Assembly (NCBI GenBank): GCA_017456465.1
Contig: JAFTJJ010000127.1
Span: 1 to 28,654 of the forward strand
Direction: 5' to 3'
Source of the DNA: Clostridia bacterium
Lineage (GTDB): Bacteria; Bacillota; Clostridia; Christensenellales; UBA1242
Length of the DNA: 28,654 nt
Part shown: positions 1 to 8,538 of the stretch, piece after piece
Layout of the letters: every line of letters begins with the position of its first letter
How positions within the stretch are numbered: the first letter of the stretch is position 1
Position numbers and translations under genes: made by a program
The notes under the pieces: generated by a model
The model's input: only the letters and a program-made list of their open reading frames with translations
What the model was told of the DNA's origin: nothing
The model's database searches: none

Positions 1-7
1 ATTATTT

Positions 8-48
8 ATTATATATAATATCATTACCCCCCCCCCCCCCATTGTCAA
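8..48 (-). promoter_or_regulatory. Possible phase-variable promoter with G14 spacer tract
   Basis: Read on the minus strand, a perfect TTGACA (48 to 43) is followed by AT and a run of 14 G (40 to 27). Beyond it lie TATTAT (20 to 15) and a perfect TATAAT (13 to 8). The spacer to TATTAT is now 22 bases; losing five G would make it 17, the best length. The site lies just past the rpoC terminator and points out of the window, so the controlled gene is not visible. Homopolymer tracts between -35 and -10 are a known slippage switch in pathogens such as Neisseria; its use here is inference. An assembly error in tract length is possible. Confidence 0.45.
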
Positions 49-85
49 GTAAAATAATCAACATTCTATAAAGTTTTTTTAATCA

Positions 86-119
86 ACAAAAAAGCTCTAG
101 TTTGATTACCTAGAGCTTT
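86..119 (-). terminator. rpoC operon terminator
   Basis: A perfect 10-base-pair stem (arms 91-100 and 110-119) has a 9-base loop and, on the minus strand, runs directly into a short U tract. It lies 18 bases past the rpoC stop codon and should end the rpoB-rpoC transcript. Confidence 0.88.
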
Positions 120-136
120 ATCTTTTAATTAAACGA

Positions 137-3100
137 CTATTCTTCAATATCAAGATCTTCAACTGGTTCAGCAGCACGAACAACAACGCGTTCTTTTGCA
201 ATTTCTGTTGGAGCGATTTCACGATATTTTCTGAGACCAGTTCCAGCAGGAATAAGCTTACCAATAATAACGTTGCCCTTGAGGCCGATGAGTGGATCAA
301 CTATTGCTTTGATTGCAGCATCAGTGAGAACTCTGACTGTCTCTTGGAATGACGCGGCTGAAAGGAAGCTTTCAGTTGCAAGAGCAGCTTTTGTGATTGA
401 AAGAAGCACACGCTTAGCTGAGGCAGGAACACCGCCTTGTTCAAGCACTCTCTCGTTTTCTTCTTCATATCTGAAAATGTCAACAAGATCACCTGAAAGG
501 AATTCTGTGTCACCAGCTTCTTCAATACGAACTTTTCTGAGCATTTGACGAATAATGATTTCCATGTGTTTGTCATTAACGTCAACTGAGTTCTTCTTGT
601 ACACTTTGTGAACTTCGCGCATCATATAGTCTTGAACACCCTTTATACCACGAGTCTTAAGCATGTCATGTGGGTTGATTGGACCTTCAGTGAGCATTGA
701 GCCCGGTTCAACCTTGTCGCCCTTGGCAACCTTGAATTTTGCTCCATAAGGTGTTGCATAAGCAATTTCAGTTCTTTCATCTGTCTCAATAACAATTGTT
801 TGTTTTGCTTCATCAACAGCTTTGACTGTTCCAGTAACTTCAGAAATAACAGCCACACCCTTTGGTTTCTTCGCTTCAAAGATTTCTTCGACACGAGGAA
901 GACCTTGTGTGATGTCATCAGCTGACGCTGTACCACCGGCTTGGAAGACCTTCATGGTAAGCTGTGTTCCAGGTTCACCAATTGATTGAGCTGCGATAAT
1001 ACCAACCGCCTCACCAACTTGAACCATGTCACGAGATGCCATGTTTCGACCATAACATTTTGCACAAACGCCATATCTTGACTTACAAGTGAACACTGTT
1101 CTGATGTTCACAGACTGGATTCCAGCAGCTTCAATTGCATTCGCCTGAGATTTTGAAATCATCTCGTTTGCTTTTGCAAGAACTTCGCCTGTTTCTGGAT
1201 GGATCACATCCACAGTTGGGCACCTGCCAACAATTCTTTCTGAGAGTTTTTCAATGATGTTTTTGTCATCATAAATTGGAGTGATGTCCATTCCCTTTGG
1301 TTTCTCGCCAGCAGTTGCAAAGCAGTCTTCGTCATCAACGATAACTTCTTGAGCAACATCGACAAGACGACGAGTAAGGTAACCAGCATCCGCAGTTTTA
1401 AGAGCCTTATCGACCATTCCCTTACGTCCACCACGAGTTGAAATGAAGTATTCAATAACTGAAAGACCATCTTTAAAGCTTGATCTGATTGGCACTTCAA
1501 TAACTTTTCCTGATGTTGACACCATGATTCCACGAAGACCAGAAAGCTGACACATGTTTCCGGCAGAACCACGGGCTTGTGAGTCAACCATCATTCTGAG
1601 TGGGTTTGTCTTTGGATAACTTTCAAGAGTTGCAACTTCCATTTTCTTCATGGCATCGTTCCAAATGCTTGTAAGTTTTGCAGATTTTTCATCAGCAGTG
1701 ATAAGTCCACGCTTGTATTGCTTTTCAGCAACAACAGATTCTTTGTTTGCGTTTTCGATAATTTCAGGTTTTTCTTTTGCAACTTGAATATCGAAAAGGT
1801 TTGATGTCAAGCAAGATTTTGTTGAATATTTGAAACCTGTTTCCTTGAGATTGTCAAGAAGAACAGCTGTTTCAGTTGGTCCAAGGTTGTCATAACAAGC
1901 CTTGATGAGCGCTTTGATTTGCTTCTTTCCAACTGGGTAATCAACTTCAAGCTTGAGCATGTCTTCTGGAGTGTTTCTTTCAATAATTCCAATTCCTTCA
2001 GGAAGGATTCGGTTGAAAAGAATTCGACCAACAGTGGTGTTGAGTCTTGCTGAATACCACTTGCCTTCGATTTCTTTCTTTACTCTCACTGTGATTTTTG
2101 CGTGAAGAGTGATCTCTCCTGATTGATAAGCCATGATTGCTTCATCAGCATCAGCAAAAATCTTGCCTTCACCCTTTTCACCATCAACAGCAAGTGTGAG
2201 GTAATAGTTACCAAAAATCATGTCTTGTGTTGGAACTGTGATTGGTTCACCGTCTGAAAGCTTCAAGATGTTGTTTGATGCAATCATCAAGAATCTTGCT
2301 TCAGCTTGGGCTTCAAGAGAAAGTGGAACGTGAACAGCCATTTGGTCTCCGTCAAAGTCCGCAGCAAACGCAGTACATGCAAGTGGGTGAAGCTTGATTG
2401 CACGACCTTCAACAAGAATTGGCTCATAAGCCTGAATTGAAAGTCTGTGAAGTGATGGCGCACGGTTCAAAAGAACTGGGTGATCTTTGATCACGTCCTC
2501 AAGAACGTCCCAAACAACTGGGCGAGCACGCTCAACAACACGCTTTGCACTCTTGATGTTGTGAGAATGATTGAGATCAACAAGTCTCTTCATAACAAAT
2601 GGTTTGAAAAGTTCAAGTGCCATTTCTTTTGGGAGACCACATTGATAAATCTTAAGAGAAGGTCCAACGACAATAACAGAACGACCAGAATAGTCAACAC
2701 GCTTTCCAAGAAGGTTTTGACGGAAACGACCTTGTTTTCCGCGAAGAAGACCAGAAAGAGATTTGAGTTCACGGTTTCCCGCACCTGAAATCGCCTTTCC
2801 TCTTCTGCCGTTATCAATAAGAGCATCAACAGCTTCTTGAAGCATTCTCTTTTCGTTTCTGATGATAATGTCAGGAGCGCCAAGTTCAATAAGCTTTTTA
2901 AGTCTGTTGTTACGGTTAATCACACGACGATAAAGATCATTAAGATCACTTGTCGCGAAACGTCCACCATCAAGTGGAACCATTGGACGGAGCTCTGGTG
3001 GGATGACAGGAAGAACATCCAAAATCATCCATTCAGGCTTTGCACCATTTCTTCTGAAAGCTTCAAGAAGAGCAAGCTTCTTTGTCGCAGCAAGCTTCTT

Positions 3101-3706
3101 TTGACCTTTTGAAGAATTTGCAATTTCACGAGTTTCTTTTGTTTCTGCTTCAACATCGATTTTTGAAAGCAATTCTTTGATCACTTCAGCACCCATGCCC
3201 GCTTTGAACGCTTTTGAACCCCATTTTGTCACTGCCTCTCTGTATTCTCTGTCGTTCAGAACTTGCTTAAACTCAAGATCAGTGTTGCCAGGATCAGTAA
3301 CCACAAATGATGTGAAATACAAAACTTGTTCAAGGGCTTTGAGTTGCATGTCAAGAAGTGTGCCGATTCTTGATGGAACACCCTTGAAATACCAAATGTG
3401 AGAAACTGGTGTCACAAGTTCAATGTGTCCCATTCTTTCACGGCGAACTTTCGCACGTGTTACTTCAACTCCACACTTGTCACAGATAACGCCTTTATAA
3501 CGAATTCTTTTGTACTTTCCACAATGACATTCCCAGTCTTTGGTTGGTCCAAAAATTCTCTCGCAAAACAAACCATCTCTCTCAGGTTTTTGAGTTCTGT
3601 AGTTGATGGTTTCTGGCTTGGTTACTTCACCGTAAGACCACTCACGGATTTTTTCAGGGCTCGCAAGACCAATTTGCATAGAGTCAAAATTATTTAATTC
3701 AAACAT
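137..3706 (-). CDS. rpoC: DNA-directed RNA polymerase subunit beta'
   Basis: This is the largest catalytic subunit of RNA polymerase, 1189 residues, close to the size of the Bacillus subtilis protein. The N-terminal zinc site is intact (C60, C62, C75, C78), as is the second zinc site (DEDC, then TCKSRYGVCAKCYG). The Mg-binding DFDGD is at 450-454. Several near-invariant active-centre residues differ from other bacteria. The Asn before ADFDGD is A448. The trigger loop, normally TMRTFHTGG, reads TMKVFQAGG, so the catalytic-loop His is Q922. The bridge helix start reads TRGGRKGMVDKA instead of THGARKGLADTA. The family consensus is quoted from memory. The reading frame is open and the rest of the protein is well conserved, so this looks like a working enzyme rather than a decayed one. 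It follows rpoB by 45 bases, with a modest AGAGGG site before the start. Confidence 0.98.
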   Translation of the reverse strand: MFELNNFDSMQIGLASPEKIREWSYGEVTKPETINYRTQKPERDGLFCERIFGPTKDWECHCGKYKRIRYKGVICDKCGVEVTRAKVRRERMGHIELVTPVSHIWYFKGVPSRIGTLLDMQLKALEQVLYFTSFVVTDPGNTDLEFKQVLNDREYREAVTKWGSKAFKAGMGAEVIKELLSKIDVEAETKETREIANSSKGQKKLAATKKLALLEAFRRNGAKPEWMILDVLPVIPPELRPMVPLDGGRFATSDLNDLYRRVINRNNRLKKLIELGAPDIIIRNEKRMLQEAVDALIDNGRRGKAISGAGNRELKSLSGLLRGKQGRFRQNLLGKRVDYSGRSVIVVGPSLKIYQCGLPKEMALELFKPFVMKRLVDLNHSHNIKSAKRVVERARPVVWDVLEDVIKDHPVLLNRAPSLHRLSIQAYEPILVEGRAIKLHPLACTAFAADFDGDQMAVHVPLSLEAQAEARFLMIASNNILKLSDGEPITVPTQDMIFGNYYLTLAVDGEKGEGKIFADADEAIMAYQSGEITLHAKITVRVKKEIEGKWYSARLNTTVGRILFNRILPEGIGIIERNTPEDMLKLEVDYPVGKKQIKALIKACYDNLGPTETAVLLDNLKETGFKYSTKSCLTSNLFDIQVAKEKPEIIENANKESVVAEKQYKRGLITADEKSAKLTSIWNDAMKKMEVATLESYPKTNPLRMMVDSQARGSAGNMCQLSGLRGIMVSTSGKVIEVPIRSSFKDGLSVIEYFISTRGGRKGMVDKALKTADAGYLTRRLVDVAQEVIVDDEDCFATAGEKPKGMDITPIYDDKNIIEKLSERIVGRCPTVDVIHPETGEVLAKANEMISKSQANAIEAAGIQSVNIRTVFTCKSRYGVCAKCYGRNMASRDMVQVGEAVGIIAAQSIGEPGTQLTMKVFQAGGTASADDITQGLPRVEEIFEAKKPKGVAVISEVTGTVKAVDEAKQTIVIETDERTEIAYATPYGAKFKVAKGDKVEPGSMLTEGPINPHDMLKTRGIKGVQDYMMREVHKVYKKNSVDVNDKHMEIIIRQMLRKVRIEEAGDTEFLSGDLVDIFRYEEENERVLEQGGVPASAKRVLLSITKAALATESFLSAASFQETVRVLTDAAIKAIVDPLIGLKGNVIIGKLIPAGTGLRKYREIAPTEIAKERVVVRAAEPVEDLDIEE

Positions 3707-3751
3707 ATTTCTTTTTCCCTCTTTTAAAATTTTACTTAGAGTTAATTGTTA

Positions 3752-6700
3752 TTAAAAGTCGTCATCAAGGTCGAACAAGTTTCCAGCACCAAGAGCGTCT
3801 TCGTTTGGATCATAAACTGCTTCAAACTCAACACCAAGATCATCATCTTCACTTGGAAGTTCTTCTTCCATTGCCACTTCAACTTCTTCTTGAGTTTTCT
3901 TTCTCTCAGATCTGATGTCCACAAGATCTCTGTCGTCTTCAATCAAGTCTTTGAGACCAATTTCTTGCTTGTCTTCTGTGAGAACTTTGATGTCAAGAGC
4001 AAGACCCTGAAGTTCTTTGATAAGAACTTTGAATGATTCTGGAATTCCTGGTTCTGTGACATTTTCATTCTTGACGATTGATTCATATGTCTTCACACGA
4101 CCAACAGTGTCGTCTGATTTAACTGTAAGCATTTCTTGGAGCATGTTTGCAGCGCCATAAGCTTCAAGTGCCCAAACTTCCATTTCACCAAATCTTTGTC
4201 CACCAAACTGAGCTTTTCCTCCGAGTGGTTGTTGAGTAACAAGTGAATATGGACCAGTTGAACGAGCATGCATCTTGTCATCAACGAGGTGATGGAGTTT
4301 GAGCATGTACATGTAACCAACTGTTGCTCTATTTTCAAATGGTTCACCAGTTCTTCCATCATAAAGTTGCATTTTTCCATCTTCTGGGAAACCATTTTGT
4401 CTGAAGAGTTCTTTGATATCTTCTTCTTTCGCACCATCAAATACTGGTGTTGCAACCTTCCAATCAAGAGCTTTTGCAACAAATCCAAGGTGCATTTCAA
4501 GGAGCTGACCGATGTTCATACGAGAAGGAACGCCAAGTGGGTTCAAGATGATTTGAATTGGAGTTCCGTCTGGAAGGAATGGCATGTCTGCTTCAGGAAG
4601 AATTCTTGAAACAACGCCCTTGTTTCCATGGCGACCTGACATCTTGTCACCAACGCTCATCTTTCTCTTTTGAGCGATATAAACACGAACAAGTTTGTTG
4701 ACACCAGTTCCAAGCTCGTCTTTGTTTTCACGAGTGAACACTTTGACATCAACAACGACACCACCTTCACCGTGTTGAACACGAAGAGATGTGTCACGAA
4801 CTTCACGAGCCTTTTCTCCAAAGATGGCACGAAGAAGTCTTTCTTCTGGAGTAAGTTCTGTCTCACCTTTTGGTGTAACCTTTCCAACAAGAATATCACC
4901 AGGCACAACTTCAGCACCAACGCGAATAATTCCGTTTTCATCAAGGTCATGAAGTGCTTCCTCACCAAGGTTTGGAATGTCGCGAGTGATATCTTCAGGC
5001 CCAAGCTTTGTGTCTCTTGCATCAATTTCATATTCTTCAATGTGAATTGATGTGAGCACATCGTCTTGAACAAGTTTTTCTGAAATGAGGATCGCATCCT
5101 CGAAGTTATATCCTTCCCAAGGCATGAACGCAATGAGGATGTTCTTTCCGATGGCAAGCTCACCATTCTTGGTTGCTGGACCGTCGGCGAGAACTTCGCC
5201 TTTCTTAACTTTGTCGCCATGAGAAATGATTGGTTTTTGACACATGCAAGTACCATTGTTTGAACGAACAAACTTTGTGAGGTTATATTCATCTTGTCCG
5301 TTGTCTGTTGTCACAATGATCTTGTCTGCTGAAACATATGTTACAACACCGTCATTCTTTGCAACAATTACAGCGCCTGAGTCAACGGCAATTTTGTGCT
5401 CAACACCAGTTGCAACAATTGGAGATTCAGTTTTCAAAAGTGGAACAGCCTGACGTTGCATGTTTGACGCCATCATCGCACGAGTCGCGTCATCGTTTTC
5501 GATGAATGGAACGAGAGTTGTCGCAATTGAAACAAGTTCCTTTGGAGAAACGTCAATATAATCAATTTGCGCTCTTGGAAGCTCGATGATTTCACCTTGC
5601 TTACGACAAATTACTGTGCTGTTTGCAAGTTTGCCATCTGCAGTGATTGGTTCATTCGCCTGAGCGATGATATATTTTTCTTCTTCATCAGCAGTCATAT
5701 AAACCACTTCATTTGTGATCTCACCAGTTTCTTTGTTGATCTTTCTGTATGGAGCCTCAAGGAAACCATATTTGTTGATCTTTGAATAAGTTGCAAGAGA
5801 GTTGATAAGACCAATGTTTTGTCCTTCAGGTGTTTCATTTGGACAAAGTCTTCCATAGTGTGTGTAGTGCACGTCACGAACTTCAAATCCTGCTCTTTCT
5901 CTTGTGAGCGCTCCAGGCCCAAGTGATGAAACTTTACGCTTGTGTGTAAGAGATGCAATTGGGTTTGTTTGTTCCATGAATTGTGACATTTGGCTTGAAC
6001 CAAAGAATTCACGAATTGCTGCAGACACTGGACGAACATTAATGAGTGAGTTTGGAGAAACTTCTCCAACATTTTGAACCTGCATTCTTTCAGAGATCAC
6101 ACGCTCAAGTCTTGCCATACCAATAAAGAATTGAGATGTCAAAAGCTCACCAACAGTCTTCACACGACGATTGCCAAGATGGTCAACGTCATCAAATGAT
6201 CCAAGTCCTTCACCAAGTGACAAATGATAATTCACAGATGCCACAATGTCATCAAACATGAGGTGTCTGCCCATGAGTTCATCGCGATTTTTGATGATTG
6301 CTTGTTCTTTTTCTTCTTTGTTCTTGCAACCCTTGATTGTCTCCAAAAGTGTTGGCAAGTGAACAAGATCGTCAATCTCTGCCTCTTTTGGATTGATTCC
6401 AAGATATGTATTAATGTCAACACGGTTGTTTCCTGTGACATAGAATGTTCCATTTTTTCCAGCAACAGCAACACGGTTCACACCAGCATTTTGAATTGCT
6501 CTTGCAGTTTCTTCACTCACAACTTCACCAGCTGCGCCAAGCATTTTTCCATTCACAACAACATCTTCTGTGAGTGTCTTGCCTGCAATTCTGTTTGCAA
6601 TGGCAAGTTTTTGGTTATATTTGTAACGTCCCACTGGAGAAATGTCATATCTTCTTGTATAATAGAACATTTTCTCAAGGTTTTTCTTGATTGCCTTAAG

Positions 6701-7492
6701 GTTGAAAACTTCACCAGGACGAAGTCTCTTCGAAATTTCAATCAAAGCTTCATCTTCACTCTTTGTGAAATCTTTTTCAATTGTTTTTTGAATAACTGGA
6801 TGGTTATCAAACACACGCAAAAGCTCGGCATCGCTTCCGATACCCATTGCTCTGAGGAAAATTGTTGCAACCATCTTTCTGTTTCTGTCAACATGAACCC
6901 AAAGAACACCAGATTGGTCTTCTTCAAATTCAAGCCAAGCACCACGAGCAGGCATGATTGCTGTTTCAACAACAAAATTTCCAGTCTTGTTCACACCTTG
7001 CTTGCAATAAACACCAGGGCTACGAACAAGCTGGCTGACAACAGCACGCTCTGCACCGTTAATAATAAATGAACCATTTTCAGTCATGAGTGGAATGTCA
7101 CCCATGAAAACTTCTTGATCAACAACTTCGCCTGTTTCTTTGTAAACAAGACGGATTTTAACCTTGAGTGGAAGGCTGTAAGTTGCATCACGAGTTTTGC
7201 ACTCTGCCTCACTATATTTTGGAGTTCCTGTAAGTGAATGCTCCAAGAAATGCAATTCAACACGGCAGTCTTTGTCTTCTCCCATGTCATTTCTGTTGAG
7301 ATTGTCAGTATCTGTGATTGGAGAAAAATCACGAAGTACATCGCGAATGCCAGTTGTCAAAAATTTGTTGTAACTATCCCTTTGAACTTCAACTAGATAA
7401 GGAATATCTAGAATTTCATCAATTCGACCGAACTTATATCTCTCCTGTTTTCCATATTTTACTTTTTTAACATTAAGATTGCTTGAACCCAT
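3752..7492 (-). CDS. rpoB: DNA-directed RNA polymerase subunit beta
   Basis: This is the second-largest RNA polymerase subunit, 1246 residues, about 50 longer than in B. subtilis. Core motifs are clear: FGSSQMSQFMEQTNP, RERAGFEVRDVHYTHYGR, GDKMSGRHGNKG and NPLGVPSRMNIGQ. The lysines and arginines near the active site are kept. In the rifampicin pocket, E507 stands for E. coli D516, M502 for L511 and K520 for R529, while H517 (H526) and S522 (S531) are conserved. In the fork region CPIETPEGPN reads CPNETPEGQN (N552, Q558). The start has a strong AAGGAGG site ending about 6 bases upstream. The gene has its own promoter and is co-transcribed with rpoC. No rplJ or rplL lies upstream, unlike the common arrangement. 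Confidence 0.98.
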   Translation of the reverse strand: MGSSNLNVKKVKYGKQERYKFGRIDEILDIPYLVEVQRDSYNKFLTTGIRDVLRDFSPITDTDNLNRNDMGEDKDCRVELHFLEHSLTGTPKYSEAECKTRDATYSLPLKVKIRLVYKETGEVVDQEVFMGDIPLMTENGSFIINGAERAVVSQLVRSPGVYCKQGVNKTGNFVVETAIMPARGAWLEFEEDQSGVLWVHVDRNRKMVATIFLRAMGIGSDAELLRVFDNHPVIQKTIEKDFTKSEDEALIEISKRLRPGEVFNLKAIKKNLEKMFYYTRRYDISPVGRYKYNQKLAIANRIAGKTLTEDVVVNGKMLGAAGEVVSEETARAIQNAGVNRVAVAGKNGTFYVTGNNRVDINTYLGINPKEAEIDDLVHLPTLLETIKGCKNKEEKEQAIIKNRDELMGRHLMFDDIVASVNYHLSLGEGLGSFDDVDHLGNRRVKTVGELLTSQFFIGMARLERVISERMQVQNVGEVSPNSLINVRPVSAAIREFFGSSQMSQFMEQTNPIASLTHKRKVSSLGPGALTRERAGFEVRDVHYTHYGRLCPNETPEGQNIGLINSLATYSKINKYGFLEAPYRKINKETGEITNEVVYMTADEEEKYIIAQANEPITADGKLANSTVICRKQGEIIELPRAQIDYIDVSPKELVSIATTLVPFIENDDATRAMMASNMQRQAVPLLKTESPIVATGVEHKIAVDSGAVIVAKNDGVVTYVSADKIIVTTDNGQDEYNLTKFVRSNNGTCMCQKPIISHGDKVKKGEVLADGPATKNGELAIGKNILIAFMPWEGYNFEDAILISEKLVQDDVLTSIHIEEYEIDARDTKLGPEDITRDIPNLGEEALHDLDENGIIRVGAEVVPGDILVGKVTPKGETELTPEERLLRAIFGEKAREVRDTSLRVQHGEGGVVVDVKVFTRENKDELGTGVNKLVRVYIAQKRKMSVGDKMSGRHGNKGVVSRILPEADMPFLPDGTPIQIILNPLGVPSRMNIGQLLEMHLGFVAKALDWKVATPVFDGAKEEDIKELFRQNGFPEDGKMQLYDGRTGEPFENRATVGYMYMLKLHHLVDDKMHARSTGPYSLVTQQPLGGKAQFGGQRFGEMEVWALEAYGAANMLQEMLTVKSDDTVGRVKTYESIVKNENVTEPGIPESFKVLIKELQGLALDIKVLTEDKQEIGLKDLIEDDRDLVDIRSERKKTQEEVEVAMEEELPSEDDDLGVEFEAVYDPNEDALGAGNLFDLDDDF

Positions 7493-7834
7493 TTTACCCC
7501 TCCTTAGGGCTTAAAAAAATTTTTATTGAAAACTCAAGGTTTTCATTGAAACAAGACGTTTCACAAATGGCAAACAGAGCCATATAAAATAAAATTTGCT
7601 ATGCAAATTGTCCCAAACAAAAGTCCAAATGCGCCGAAAAAGGGATAATACTTCATAGTAAACTACAATAATATAACATGAATATGAAATTGTGTCAATA
7701 GAAAAAATAATTATCTTAAAAAATTTAATCATAAACAACAAATAAAAAGTTGACAAATTAAATAATTTATAGTTAGAAATGGATCATCTCTTGTTTTTTC
7801 ACGCAAAAAATATCCATAGACAATGCTATGGATA
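7493..7834 (-). other. Intergenic region and rpoB leader
   Basis: This 342-base stretch has no gene. It holds the terminator of the HAD-like gene, the rpoB promoter (7670-7698) and a leader of about 170 bases. The leader contains two small hairpins. One has 7-base-pair arms 593-599 and 603-609 (add 7000). The other has arms 527-533 and 539-545 (add 7000), followed by an AT-rich tail with seven T on the minus strand (7519 to 7513) just before the ribosome binding site. An attenuator or protein-binding leader is possible but unproven. Confidence 0.4.
7670..7698 (-). promoter_or_regulatory. Promoter of rpoB-rpoC
   Basis: On the minus strand a perfect TTGACA (7698 to 7693) is separated by 17 bases from TATATT (7675 to 7670). 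Transcription should start near 7663, giving a leader of about 170 bases before rpoB. Confidence 0.7.
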
Positions 7835-7836
7835 TT
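7805..7836 (-). terminator. Terminator of HAD-like gene
   Basis: A perfect 11-base-pair stem (arms 7809-7819 and 7826-7836) is followed on the minus strand by a run of U. The stop codon of the HAD-like gene overlaps the stem. It separates this gene from rpoB. Confidence 0.88.
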
Positions 7837-8383
7837 ACATTTCTGACTCGGATTCAATAATTCCTTCACGAATCAAATAATCCTCAATCATTTGTGTATT
7901 TAATGCTTGAGTGTGACAATCAGGCTCAATGTGGCGAGATTTTGGGATATAGCTCGCCATTTCTTTAACCCCATCAATCACAACATAATCGCAAAATGGC
8001 TTTGTAAAAAACACCTTGTTCAAAGCAACATCAAAAGGATTTTTTGATTGAATAAATCGAGTTTCTTGCTCTCTCAAAAAACTTAAAATCTTTTTGCCTC
8101 TTGGTCCATCAACCCACTTTGTTGTTTCAATTTCGCCATCAAAAACAAGACCGCTATTTTCAAAAAACTTACACATTAATTCATAATTATATCTCAAACT
8201 CGAAGTCACAACAAGTCTTGGTGTATATCCCTTAATTTTAAGCTGTTCAATCAAAAAATTCAATGCATCGATGCTTTCTTTGCAAATTCTTTTATTTGCA
8301 AAATTTTTGTGACAATATGACGTTGTGTTCAATGTTCCGTCAATACCTGTAAAGATGTAATAGTTTTTTATGCTGTCTTTCAT
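7835..8383 (-). CDS. HAD-like protein lacking the nucleophilic Asp
   Basis: A 182-residue protein resembling small single-domain HAD proteins. Three marks support this. An N-terminal strand leads into GIDGTLN (residues 13-19), matching motif I, DxDGTL. VVTSSLR (57-63) matches the Thr/Ser motif II. DYVVIDG (131-137) resembles the acidic motif IV. The nucleophilic Asp of motif I is Gly (G13, codon GGT, one base from GAT), while the second Asp (D15) is kept. If HAD is right, phosphatase activity would be lost or altered. The fold resembles the HAD domains linked to RNA repair, but I cannot confirm that. I chose the ATG at 8383 because the more upstream TTG at 8440 lies in the promoter -35 box. 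The ribosome binding site is weak (GGGGA). It is a single-gene unit with its own promoter and terminator, between tuf and rpoB. Confidence 0.6.
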   Translation of the reverse strand: MKDSIKNYYIFTGIDGTLNTTSYCHKNFANKRICKESIDALNFLIEQLKIKGYTPRLVVTSSLRYNYELMCKFFENSGLVFDGEIETTKWVDGPRGKKILSFLREQETRFIQSKNPFDVALNKVFFTKPFCDYVVIDGVKEMASYIPKSRHIEPDCHTQALNTQMIEDYLIREGIIESESEM

Positions 8384-8411
8384 TTTATTCCCCGCACTTA
8401 TGTTTTTTATG

Positions 8412-8440
8412 ATACTAACACATTTTTGCACAAATTTCAA
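8412..8440 (-). promoter_or_regulatory. Promoter of HAD-like gene
   Basis: On the minus strand TTGAAA (8440 to 8435) is 17 bases from TAGTAT (8417 to 8412), with an extended -10 TGT before it. The predicted start of transcription near 8405 supports translation from the ATG at 8383. Confidence 0.6.
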
Positions 8441-8482
8441 TAGGTAAATTTCAAAAAGAATCGAATATTAATAAATTACAAC

Positions 8483-8512
8483 AAAAAACGCACCCTGCAA
8501 AAGCAAGATGCG
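8483..8512 (-). terminator. tuf (str operon) terminator
   Basis: On the minus strand a 10-base-pair stem (512-503 with 498-489, add 8000; two G-U pairs) closes a TTTT loop and is followed by six U. It lies about 26 bases after the tuf stop. Confidence 0.9.
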
Positions 8513-8538
8513 CATTAAATTTTGTGAATATTCTAAAA

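Noticed and set aside
6224..7072. A 282-codon open frame on the plus strand
   Set aside because: It lies wholly opposite rpoB, its protein is Cys/Ser/Phe-rich and unlike real proteins, and no ribosome binding site fits.
8384..8440. TTG start for the HAD-like gene
   Set aside because: The codon lies in the -35 box; there is no ribosome binding site.
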